From Xanthobacteraceae bacterium (lineage in GTDB: Bacteria > Pseudomonadota > Alphaproteobacteria > Rhizobiales > Xanthobacteraceae): DNA of 64,000 nt. Below are positions 35,771 through 43,828 of the stretch, in pieces (the stretch's first letter is position 1; each line of letters opens with the position of its first letter). The notes beneath the pieces are model-generated. The model was not told the origin of the DNA, searched no databases, and was given only the letters and a program-made list of their open reading frames with translations. The stretch lies in NCBI GenBank assembly GCA_023954195.1, contig JAMLIK010000006.1, positions 24,715-88,714 of the forward strand, in the 5' to 3' direction. The position numbers and the translations under genes were made by a program.

Positions 35771-37147
35771 TCAGACGATCTGGATCTCGGATCGCGGCGC
35801 GCGCAGCGCGCCGGCCAGCAATTCGAGCGCCTGCGCCAGTTCGGCGCGGTTGCGGGCCGCCCCCAGGGAGACGCGCACACCTTGCGCCGCGTTCTCGCCG
35901 ACGGCGAAGGCGTCACTCCCGACAACGGCGAGACCGTGCCGCAGCACATCCGAGAGAAACTCGGCGCTGTGCCGCTGCCGAGGCAGCGCCAGCCAGAGAT
36001 GATGACCGGCGGGCCGCGCCGCGAACGGCAATCCATGCAGCAACCGCGCCGCCAGTTGCTGCCGCCCGATCGCCTCGCTGCGGATGGCCTGAATGATCTG
36101 ATCGGCGACACCGGTGCGAATCCAATGCGTCAGCAACGCCACCATCAGCAGCGGCGGCATTTGCATGGTCGCCTGGAGATTGTTGCGCATCACCTGTTCG
36201 GCGGCGAGATCCGGCGCCAGCAGGTAGGACATCCGCAACGCCGGCGCGATGCACTTCGACATGCTCGCCGCGAAATAGGTTCGCTCAGGAACGAGATTGG
36301 CGATTGGCTGCACTGAGGGCTCAAGCAGGCCGTAGGCATCGTCCTCGATCAGCCAGACGCCCTGTTGCCGCACGATGTCCGCGACCGCATGGCGACGCGC
36401 CGGCGAAAGCGTCGCCGTCGTCGGATTGTGCAGCGTCGGAATGAGATAGATCGCCTTCGGCCGATGCTGCCTGCACGCCGCCGCCAGCGCATCCGGCAGC
36501 ACGCCGTCGCGATCCATCTCGACGCCGACCAGCCGCACGCCGAGCCGGCTTGCCGCCGCCTTGATACCGGGGAACGTCAGGTTCTCGGTGAGCACGACAT
36601 CGGCCGGCGAGGTCAGCGCCAACAATGCGTTGAACAAGGCCGCCTGCGTGCCGGGATAGATCACCAGCCGTTCCGGCGCGGCCGTCGTCAGGCGCGGGCG
36701 CAGCCAGCGCGCGGCAATTTCGCGCTCGTCGTCGCTGCCGCCGGGGCGCGCATAGTTGAGGTAGGCGCTGAAACTCGCCTCGCTGCGGATCGCGGCAAAC
36801 CCCTGCGCGATGCGAAGGTCGAGATTGGCTTCCACCGGCTGCGGCGGCACGTTCATCGACAGGTCGATCTTGACCTGCACCGGAATGTCCGCCGCCTGCC
36901 GCGCCGTGGTTTCCGACACGAACGTGCCCTGCCCCACCCGCGCCTCGATCAAACCACGCCGGCGCGCCTCGCGGTAGGCGCGCGTCACCGTGGTGAGATC
37001 GACGCCAAGCGCCTCGGCCAGCGCGCGATGGGTCGGAAGTTGCTGCCCCCTGTGCAGCCGGCGGCCGTGGATGTCGGCGCTCAGCGCATCGACGATCCGC
37101 AGATAAATCGGCCCCTGCCACTCCGCTATTGTAGGGAGCCAATCCAT
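35771..37147 (-). CDS. MocR-family regulator (GntR DNA-binding plus aminotransferase-like domain)
   Basis: A 458-residue PLP-binding transcription factor. The winged helix is at about residues 10-78 (GRRLHRGQQLPTHRALAEAL, TVTRAYREARRRGLIEARVG). The aminotransferase-fold domain fills the rest, with the PLP lysine in AASMSKCIAPALRM and LIEDDAYGLLEP before it. MocR proteins usually control themselves and the divergent gene, here a DUF983 protein 93 bp away. An inverted TGTAGG (37130-37135) / CCTACA (37155-37160) pair straddles its start codon and could be an operator. The effector is unknown; no aminotransferase pathway gene is next to it. Confidence 0.9.
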   Translation of the reverse strand: MDWLPTIAEWQGPIYLRIVDALSADIHGRRLHRGQQLPTHRALAEALGVDLTTVTRAYREARRRGLIEARVGQGTFVSETTARQAADIPVQVKIDLSMNVPPQPVEANLDLRIAQGFAAIRSEASFSAYLNYARPGGSDDEREIAARWLRPRLTTAAPERLVIYPGTQAALFNALLALTSPADVVLTENLTFPGIKAAASRLGVRLVGVEMDRDGVLPDALAAACRQHRPKAIYLIPTLHNPTTATLSPARRHAVADIVRQQGVWLIEDDAYGLLEPSVQPIANLVPERTYFAASMSKCIAPALRMSYLLAPDLAAEQVMRNNLQATMQMPPLLMVALLTHWIRTGVADQIIQAIRSEAIGRQQLAARLLHGLPFAARPAGHHLWLALPRQRHSAEFLSDVLRHGLAVVGSDAFAVGENAAQGVRVSLGAARNRAELAQALELLAGALRAPRSEIQIV

Positions 37148-37240
37148 GCAAATACCTACATTTCCTTTGAATGCCTGTCCGTGACTTCATATTGTATGGA
37201 TCAAGTTTTCGGTCAAGGACAATCATTAAGGACATTCACC

Positions 37241-37657
37241 ATGACGAACGCTGTCTCACTGGGGCGCGCGATGTGGCGCGGGTTCACCATGAAGTGCCCG
37301 CATTGCGGCGAGGGCCGCCTGTTCGGCCGCTTCCTCAAGGTGGCGGATCATTGCGCGGCTTGCGGCGAAAGCTACAGCGCGCAGCGCGCCGACGATCTTC
37401 CCGCCTATCTGGTGATCGTGGCGGTCGGCCACGCCGTGGTGCCGGCGTTGCTGGCGATGGAAACGGCCTATGCCCCGCCGTACTGGGTCCAGGCGCTGAT
37501 CTGGCTGCCGATCACGCTGCTCAGCTCGCTGGCGCTGTTGCAGCCGGTCAAGGGCGCTGTCGTCGGCCTGCAATGGCAGACCGGCATGCACGGTTTTCAG
37601 GAATCCAAACAGCGCCGCGTCGCCGACGCGCGGCGGCTGGCGCAGGCATCCATCTGA
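37241..37657 (+). CDS. DUF983 family membrane protein with zinc ribbon
   Basis: A 138-residue protein. Four cysteines in two pairs (C19-x2-C22 and C38-x2-C41 in CPHCGEG and CAACGES) form a zinc-ribbon at the N-terminus. Two membrane spans follow at about residues 53-73 and 79-100 (LIWLPITLLSSLALLQPV). DUF983 proteins of alphaproteobacteria are often near cytochrome oxidase genes, but here the only neighbour is the divergent MocR regulator. Function unknown. Confidence 0.85.
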   Translation: MTNAVSLGRAMWRGFTMKCPHCGEGRLFGRFLKVADHCAACGESYSAQRADDLPAYLVIVAVGHAVVPALLAMETAYAPPYWVQALIWLPITLLSSLALLQPVKGAVVGLQWQTGMHGFQESKQRRVADARRLAQASI

Positions 37658-37705
37658 CGCCGGCGGCGAGCGCGGCTTTCACGGCAGGCGCTCGCCGATG
37701 CCGTC

Positions 37706-39238
37706 TCAGATCTTCTGATTGTATTCCCCGACCTCGGGGTGGGTGCGCAGCACCGCGTCCATCGCCTCGAACATGTCGCGCATCCGCTGCTCGGACACCG
37801 GGCTTTCGACCACCACCACCAGCTCAGGCTTGTTGGACGAGGCCCGCACCAGGCCCCAACTGCCGTCCGCGACGGTGACGCGCACGCCGTTGACGGTGAC
37901 GAGGTCGCGGATCGCCTGGCCCGCCACCTTGTCCCCGTTAGCCTTCGCCGCCTCGAAATGTTTCACCACCGCGTCGACGATGCCGTATTTGGTTTCGTCC
38001 GCGCAATGCGGCGACATGGTCGGCGACGACCACGTCTTCGGCAACGCGTTCTTGAGATCCGCCATCGACTTGCCGGGCGCGCGGTCGAGCATCTCGCAAA
38101 CCGCGATCGCCGAAACCAGGCCGTCGTCGTAACCACGGCCGAACGGCGCGTTGAAGAAGAAATGGCCGGACTTCTCGAAGCCCGCCAGCGCGCCGACCTC
38201 GTGCGTGCGCCGCTTCATGTAGGAATGGCCGGTCTTCCAGTAGGTCGCGGTCGCGCCCTGCGCCAGCAACACCGGATCAGTGACGAACAGGCCGGTGGAT
38301 TTCACATCGACGACGAAGCGGGCGTCCTTGTGAATGGCTGAAATATCCCGCGCGAGCATGACGCCGACCTTGTCGGCGAAAATCTCCTCGCCGGTATTGT
38401 CAACGACGCCGCAGCGGTCGCCGTCGCCGTCGAAGCCGAGGCCGACATCGGCCTTGTGCTCCAGCACGGCGTCGCGAATGGCATGAAGCATCTCCATGTC
38501 TTCCGGGTTCGGATTGTATTTCGGGAACGTGTGATCGAGTTCGGTGTCGAGCGGGATCACCTCGCAGCCGATCGCCTCCATCACCTGCGGCGCGAAGGCG
38601 CCCGCGGTGCCGTTGCCGCAGGCCACCACCACCTTGAGCTTGCGCTTCAGCTTCGGCCGGTTGATGAGGTCGGCGATATAGCGCGCCGGGAAATTCTCGT
38701 GGAACTGATAACTGCCGCCGACCTTGTTGTGGAAGTCGGCGTTGAGCACGATCTCCTTCAGCCGCGTCATCTCGTCGGGTCCGAAGGTCAGGGGCCGGTT
38801 GGCGCCCATCTTGACGCCGGTCCAGCCGTTGTCGTTGTGCGAGGCGGTGACCATGGCGACGCAGGGCACGTCGAGGTCGAACTGGGCGAAGTAAGCCATC
38901 GGCGTCATGCACAGGCCGATGTCATGAACCTTGCAGCCCGCCGCCATCAGCCCCGAAATCAACGCGTATTTGATCGACGACGAGTAGCCGCGAAAATCGT
39001 GGCCGGTGACGATTTCCTGCTTTTGTCCCATCTCGGCGATCAGCGCGCCGAGCCCCATGCCCAGCGCCTGCACGCCCATCAGGTTGATTTCCTTGCCGAA
39101 CAGCCAGCGCGCGTCGTATTCGCGAAAGCCGGTCGGCTTGACCATCGGCTCGGATTCGTAGGCGAGCGTATTCGGCACCAGAACGGGCTTCGGCTTGGGA
39201 AACATGCGGATGGCCTTTTGAAAGGGTGAGGACGACAT
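37706..39238 (-). CDS. manB: Phosphomannomutase/phosphoglucomutase
   Basis: Interconverts mannose-6-P/mannose-1-P and glucose-6-P/glucose-1-P for sugar nucleotide and polysaccharide synthesis. The 510-residue protein has the four-domain alpha-phosphohexomutase layout: active Ser S133 in VTASHNDNGW, the Mg-binding loop D269-G-D271-G-D273 in FDGDGDRCG, the sugar-binding segment around residue 360 (GFEKSGHFFFN), and the C-terminal phosphate-binding loop VRASSNKPELVV. The first 30 residues are an extra lead seen in alphaproteobacterial members. Solitary gene. Confidence 0.92.
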   Translation of the reverse strand: MSSSPFQKAIRMFPKPKPVLVPNTLAYESEPMVKPTGFREYDARWLFGKEINLMGVQALGMGLGALIAEMGQKQEIVTGHDFRGYSSSIKYALISGLMAAGCKVHDIGLCMTPMAYFAQFDLDVPCVAMVTASHNDNGWTGVKMGANRPLTFGPDEMTRLKEIVLNADFHNKVGGSYQFHENFPARYIADLINRPKLKRKLKVVVACGNGTAGAFAPQVMEAIGCEVIPLDTELDHTFPKYNPNPEDMEMLHAIRDAVLEHKADVGLGFDGDGDRCGVVDNTGEEIFADKVGVMLARDISAIHKDARFVVDVKSTGLFVTDPVLLAQGATATYWKTGHSYMKRRTHEVGALAGFEKSGHFFFNAPFGRGYDDGLVSAIAVCEMLDRAPGKSMADLKNALPKTWSSPTMSPHCADETKYGIVDAVVKHFEAAKANGDKVAGQAIRDLVTVNGVRVTVADGSWGLVRASSNKPELVVVVESPVSEQRMRDMFEAMDAVLRTHPEVGEYNQKI

Positions 39239-39439
39239 GCCGCGCAGCCATAGCGAATGCGCGACACGGTGGAAAGGCGGATCATCGGTTAGAGCATGAT
39301 CCCGAAAAGTGGAAACCGGCTTTCGGACGAGATCATGCTCAAACGAAAAGACAAGCGACGGGTCTGATTCAACGAGGTTGAAACAGACTCTGGGGTGAAA
39401 TTGCGGTCGAGACGGGGCGAGCGGGGATCATCGTTTCCG

Positions 39440-39952
39440 CTACTGTTCCAGCACCATGCGGCCGCCGGCATATTCGAACCGCGTCAGCTTGCCGAGGAAC
39501 GACAGGCCGAGCAGGTTTTGCGACAGGGCCTCGTCCGGCAGCACCATGGCCTCGACGTCGCGCACCCTCAGGTCGCCGACCTGCACCATGGCGAGCCGCG
39601 TCCGCGCCGCCTTGACGACGCCGTTGGCGGTGCTCACCCGCGCGTTGAAATCGCCATGCGCCGGCCGCACCCCGATCCGCGCCGCCGCGGTCTCGTTGAT
39701 CGCGACCACCGAGGCGCCGGTGTCGATCATGAATTTGATGGGTTGGCCTTCGATGCGCCCCTCGGTGCGGAAATGACCCTGGCGGTCGCGCGGCACCACG
39801 ACGCTGCGCGCGCCGGTCGCGGGTGCCTCGGCGACGGCCAGCGTCACCGGAGGCGCGGCTGACGCCGAGACGGCGACCATGCGGTCGGCGACCTGAGCCA
39901 TCACCGTGCCGAGGCCGATCATCACGCCCGCCAGAATCAATACGCCACGCAT
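39440..39952 (-). CDS. Retropepsin-like aspartic protease, membrane-anchored (TIGR02281 type)
   Basis: A 170-residue protein with an N-terminal hydrophobic anchor or signal (ILAGVMIGLGTVMA) and a single aspartic protease domain. The catalytic motif is FMIDTGAS with D77; a second, LGLSFLGKLTRFEY, closes the domain. These single-domain enzymes work as dimers, like retroviral protease. Substrate unknown. It is a conserved solitary gene in this group of bacteria. Confidence 0.85.
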   Translation of the reverse strand: MRGVLILAGVMIGLGTVMAQVADRMVAVSASAAPPVTLAVAEAPATGARSVVVPRDRQGHFRTEGRIEGQPIKFMIDTGASVVAINETAAARIGVRPAHGDFNARVSTANGVVKAARTRLAMVQVGDLRVRDVEAMVLPDEALSQNLLGLSFLGKLTRFEYAGGRMVLEQ

Positions 39953-40069
39953 TCCGTTACTCGCGGTCCCTAAGCCCCACGCTATCCCGGCGGCGCGCCA
40001 CGCCGCGACCGGGATCCTGGTATTTTGGCGAAAACCGTGAGTTTAGCGTTAACGAGGCCCCCGCGCGCG

Positions 40070-42547
40070 TCACGTGCCGCGAGGCTTGGCGCGCCGGGTC
40101 GGCTCGGCCGCCGCCGGGTCCTCCGGCCACGGGTGGCGCGGATAGCGCCCGCGCAAATCGGCGCGCACCGCGGCGTAACTCCCCCGCCAAAAACCCGGCA
40201 GATCGCGGGTCACCTGCACCGGCCGCTGCGCCGGCGACAGCAGTTCCAGCACCAGCGGCACCTTGCCGCCCGCCACCGCCGGGTGCGCCTTCAAGCCAAA
40301 CAGTTCCTGCAAGCGGACGGCGATAGTCGGCCCCTGCGCGGCCTCGTAGTCGATCGGCAGCCTTGAGCCGGTCGGCGCCTCGAAATGAGTCGGCGCCTCG
40401 CGGTCGAGCCGCGCGCGCAAATCCCACGGCAGCAGCGCCATCAGCGCGTCCGAAAGATCGCCGGCGGAAAAATCCTTCAGCGCGATCTTGTCGACCAGCG
40501 CCGGCGCCAGCCAGCTTTCCGCGCTCGCCGCCAGCGCCGCGTCCGACAGGTCCGGCCAGCCATCACCCTCCGCCGCGCGCAAAAACATCACGCGGCCGCG
40601 CCATTGCGTCAGCGCCTTCGACCATGGCAGGCGATCGAGCCCGGCCGCGACCAGCCCCTCGGCGAAAATCCGCGCGCCAGCCTCCGACGGCGAGACTTGC
40701 AGCGGCGCTTCCGCCAGCGTGACCGCATGGAGCCGCTTGCGGCGGCGGCCGCGCAGCGCCACGGCGTCGCGGTCGAACCAGATCTCGTCGGCGCTGGCGA
40801 TCTCGCCGGCGAAGCGCGTCTCGATTTCGGCCGACGTGATCGGCGCGGCGAGCAGGACGCGGCCGCGCGCGGCGGTGCCGGTGAGTTCGCCGACGGCAAT
40901 GTAAGGGGCACGCGCGAGCGCCGTGGCCGGATCGATGGCCGCGCCGCGCCCGTTGACCAGCACAAAACTGCCATTGCCGCGATTCTTAGCCACCCGGTCC
41001 GGAAACGCCAGCGCCAGCAGCGCGCCCGTCGAGAGGTGTTCCCCTTCCCCTTGCGAGGCCGGGGAAGACGACACCTGCTCCGCCCACCGCCGCGCCAGTT
41101 GTCTGGCGCTCATCGCGCGCGGCGCGCGGTCGCGGCGGAACTGGTCGAGCCGCGCATCGAGATCGACGCTGTCGCCGCCCAGTCCGCGCTCGGTGAGGAT
41201 CGCGGCGATCTCCGCGGCCTCGCGCGCTGCGCCGAACGGCGCGGCGTCGACGATCATCCGCGCCAGCCGCGGCGGCAGCGCCAGCGCCCGTAACCGCCGG
41301 CCCTCCTCGGTGATGCGGCCGTCGCCGTCGAGCGCGCCGAGCTGGCGCAGCAGATCGCGCGCCTCGTTCAGCGCCGGCTCCGGCGGGGGATCGAGAAACG
41401 CAAGCGTCGCGGGGTCGCGCACGCCCCATTGCGCCAGGTCGAGCACCAGCGACGACAGGTCGGCGGCGAGGATTTCCGGCGCGGTATAGGCCGGCAGCGA
41501 GGCGGTCTGCGGCGCGTCCCATAGCCGGTAGCAGACGCCCGGCGCGGTGCGGCCGGCGCGGCCGCGCCGCTGATCGACCGCCGCGCGCGAGGCGCGCACC
41601 GTTTCCAGCCGAGTCAGGCCGATGTCGGGCTCGTAGCGCGGCACCCGCGCCAGCCCGGAATCGACCACGATGCGCACGCCGTCGATGGTCAGCGAGGTCT
41701 CCGCGATCGAGGTCGCCAGCACCACCTTGCGCCGGCCGGGCGGCGGCGGCGCGATGGCGCGGTCCTGCGCGCCGGCATCGAGCGCGCCGTAGAGCGGCAC
41801 GATGTCGGTATCCGGATCCCGCACGCGCTCCCGTAAAAACCCCTCGGTGCGGCGAATTTCCGCGGCACCGGGCAGGAACGCCAGCACCGATCCCTCATCG
41901 GCGCGCAGCGCCGTGGCGATGGCGTCGGCGATCTGGCGCTCCAGCGGCAGGTCCGGCTTGCGGCCGAGGTAGCGGGTGTCCACCGGAAAGGCGCGGCCCT
42001 GGCTTTCGATCACCGGCGCGTCGCCCAGGAGCGCCGCGACCCGCGCGCCGTCGAGCGTCGCCGACATGACAAGGAGGCGCAGATCCTCGCGCAGGCCGGT
42101 CTGCGCGTCGCGCGCCAGCGCGAGGCCGAGGTCGGCGTCGAGCGAACGCTCGTGAAACTCGTCGAACAGCACCGCCGCGACGCCGTTCAGCTCCGGGTCG
42201 CTCAAAATCCGCTGCGCGAAAATGCCCTCGGTGACGACCTCGATCCGGGTCGCGCGCGAGACTTTGGCGCCGAAGCGGACGCGATAGCCGACCGTCGCGC
42301 CGACCGCCTCGCCCAGGCTTTTCGCCATCCGCTCGGCGCTGGCGCGCGCCGCGATCCGGCGCGGCTCCAGCATGACGATCTTTCCCGATCCCGCCCATGG
42401 CGCGTCGAGCAGCGCCAGCGGCACCCGCGTCGTCTTGCCGGCGCCGGGCGGGGCCACCAGCACCGCCGTCGGCCCGCGTGCGAGCGTCGCCGCCAGCTCG
42501 TCGAGCACGGCATCGATCGGCAGAGGCGTGGGAAAGCTGCGGGTCAA
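40070..42547 (-). CDS. hrpB: ATP-dependent helicase HrpB
   Basis: An 825-residue DEAH-type RNA helicase. Walker A is PPGAGKTTRV, the box II is DEFHERSLDADL, followed by SATLDG, and motif VI is QRRGRAGRTAPG; the HrpB C-terminal domain ends with the usual PVQVTRDLPGFW and YPRHPWPEDPA. I place the start at TTG 42547 (TRSFPTPLPIDAVLDEL), because the length then matches the family and no ATG or GTG of good context is near; an open frame upstream adds 42 unlikely residues. Role in bacteria is not well defined. Confidence 0.9.
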   Translation of the reverse strand: MTRSFPTPLPIDAVLDELAATLARGPTAVLVAPPGAGKTTRVPLALLDAPWAGSGKIVMLEPRRIAARASAERMAKSLGEAVGATVGYRVRFGAKVSRATRIEVVTEGIFAQRILSDPELNGVAAVLFDEFHERSLDADLGLALARDAQTGLREDLRLLVMSATLDGARVAALLGDAPVIESQGRAFPVDTRYLGRKPDLPLERQIADAIATALRADEGSVLAFLPGAAEIRRTEGFLRERVRDPDTDIVPLYGALDAGAQDRAIAPPPPGRRKVVLATSIAETSLTIDGVRIVVDSGLARVPRYEPDIGLTRLETVRASRAAVDQRRGRAGRTAPGVCYRLWDAPQTASLPAYTAPEILAADLSSLVLDLAQWGVRDPATLAFLDPPPEPALNEARDLLRQLGALDGDGRITEEGRRLRALALPPRLARMIVDAAPFGAAREAAEIAAILTERGLGGDSVDLDARLDQFRRDRAPRAMSARQLARRWAEQVSSSPASQGEGEHLSTGALLALAFPDRVAKNRGNGSFVLVNGRGAAIDPATALARAPYIAVGELTGTAARGRVLLAAPITSAEIETRFAGEIASADEIWFDRDAVALRGRRRKRLHAVTLAEAPLQVSPSEAGARIFAEGLVAAGLDRLPWSKALTQWRGRVMFLRAAEGDGWPDLSDAALAASAESWLAPALVDKIALKDFSAGDLSDALMALLPWDLRARLDREAPTHFEAPTGSRLPIDYEAAQGPTIAVRLQELFGLKAHPAVAGGKVPLVLELLSPAQRPVQVTRDLPGFWRGSYAAVRADLRGRYPRHPWPEDPAAAEPTRRAKPRGT

Positions 42548-42684
42548 TCGGTTAACGCTAATGCGGGGTTTCGTCGGCTGCCTTATAGCGGGTTCCGGAA
42601 AGGCGGCACATTCCTTGTATCGGGCAACGGGAGCGAAACCCTTTCTCGGTATCGTCGGCGGTCGCGAGCCCAAGAGGAACAGTG

Positions 42685-43761
42685 ATGACCCGCAACGAGC
42701 AAACGATGAACCGAAACGGCACAGCGACCGTCCATGCGGCGGGCGCGGGCCGGCTCGACTGGGTCGACTACGCCAAGGGCATCTGCATCGTCATGGTGGT
42801 GATGATGCACTCCGTCAACGGCGTCGAATCCGCCACCGGCGGCACCGGCTACATGCATCACGTGGTGGAGTTCGCCCGGCCGTTCCGGATGCCGGACTTC
42901 TTCCTGATCTCGGGCCTGTTCCTGGCGCGCGTGATCGACCGCGACTGGCGCACCTATCTCGACCGCAAGGTGGTGCATTTCGCTTACTTCTACGTGATCT
43001 GGGTGACGATCCAGTTCGCCTTCAAGGCCCATGGCATCGCCGCCGAAATGGGCTGGGCCGAGGTCGTGAGACTCTATCTGCTGTCGTACATCGACCCGTT
43101 CGGCACGCTGTGGTTCATTTACATGCTGCCGGTGTTCTTCGTGACCATCAAGGCGACGCGGGCGCTGCCGCCGGCGCTGATCTGGATCGTCGGCGCCGCG
43201 CTCGAAATGGCGCATGTCTCGACCGGCTGGACCGTGATCGACGAATTCGCCGCGCGCTTCATCTATATCTATACCGGCTATCTGTTCGCGCCCTACGTGT
43301 TCCAACTGGCGGGCGCGGTGCGGAAATATCCGGCACGCGCGCTCGCCGGGCTCGCGGCATGGGCCCTCGTCAACGGAGCGCTGACCCACTACGGCCACGC
43401 CAACCTGCCCGTCGTGTCGCTGGCGCTCGGCCTCGCCGGCGCCTGCGCCATCGTCAGCGTCGGCACCCTGCTGGCGCGCCGGCACTGGCTGGATTTCTTC
43501 CGCTATTTCGGCGAGCACTCCATCGTCATCTATCTGGCGTTCTTCCTGCCGATGTCGACGGCGCGCGTCCTGCTGGTGAAAACCGGCGTGATCCACGACA
43601 TCGGCACGATGGCGGCCGTGGTCACCTTGATCGGCGTCACCGGCGCGGTCGCGATCTGGTGGGCCTGCCGCAACACAAGGCTGAACTTCCTGTTCGAGCG
43701 GCCGGACGCCTTCTGGATCGCGCCGCGGAACCCGGCTCCGCGGTTGCAGCCGGCGGAGTAG
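42685..43761 (+). CDS. Acyltransferase family 3 membrane protein
   Basis: A 358-residue inner-membrane protein with about ten spans. The opening DWVDYAKGICIVMVVMMHS is the acyltransferase-3 signature, with the catalytic His in MMHS, and RPFRMPDFFLISGLFLAR and GTLWFIYMLPVFF follow. AGAGGAAC precedes the ATG. Such proteins O-acetylate or succinylate surface sugars (OafA/NodX/OpgC type). No sugar-modification genes are adjacent, so the target is unknown. Confidence 0.85.
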   Translation: MTRNEQTMNRNGTATVHAAGAGRLDWVDYAKGICIVMVVMMHSVNGVESATGGTGYMHHVVEFARPFRMPDFFLISGLFLARVIDRDWRTYLDRKVVHFAYFYVIWVTIQFAFKAHGIAAEMGWAEVVRLYLLSYIDPFGTLWFIYMLPVFFVTIKATRALPPALIWIVGAALEMAHVSTGWTVIDEFAARFIYIYTGYLFAPYVFQLAGAVRKYPARALAGLAAWALVNGALTHYGHANLPVVSLALGLAGACAIVSVGTLLARRHWLDFFRYFGEHSIVIYLAFFLPMSTARVLLVKTGVIHDIGTMAAVVTLIGVTGAVAIWWACRNTRLNFLFERPDAFWIAPRNPAPRLQPAE

Positions 43762-43828
43762 CGCGAGAACCGGGGATCGGCGGCGCAAACGGCTGTCAAA
43801 TCGGCGGCCGAGCCCTTACATTGCGGCC

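Noticed and set aside
42548..42673. Longer HrpB start
   Set aside because: It adds 42 residues not resembling the family N-terminus; TTG at 42547 gives the usual length.
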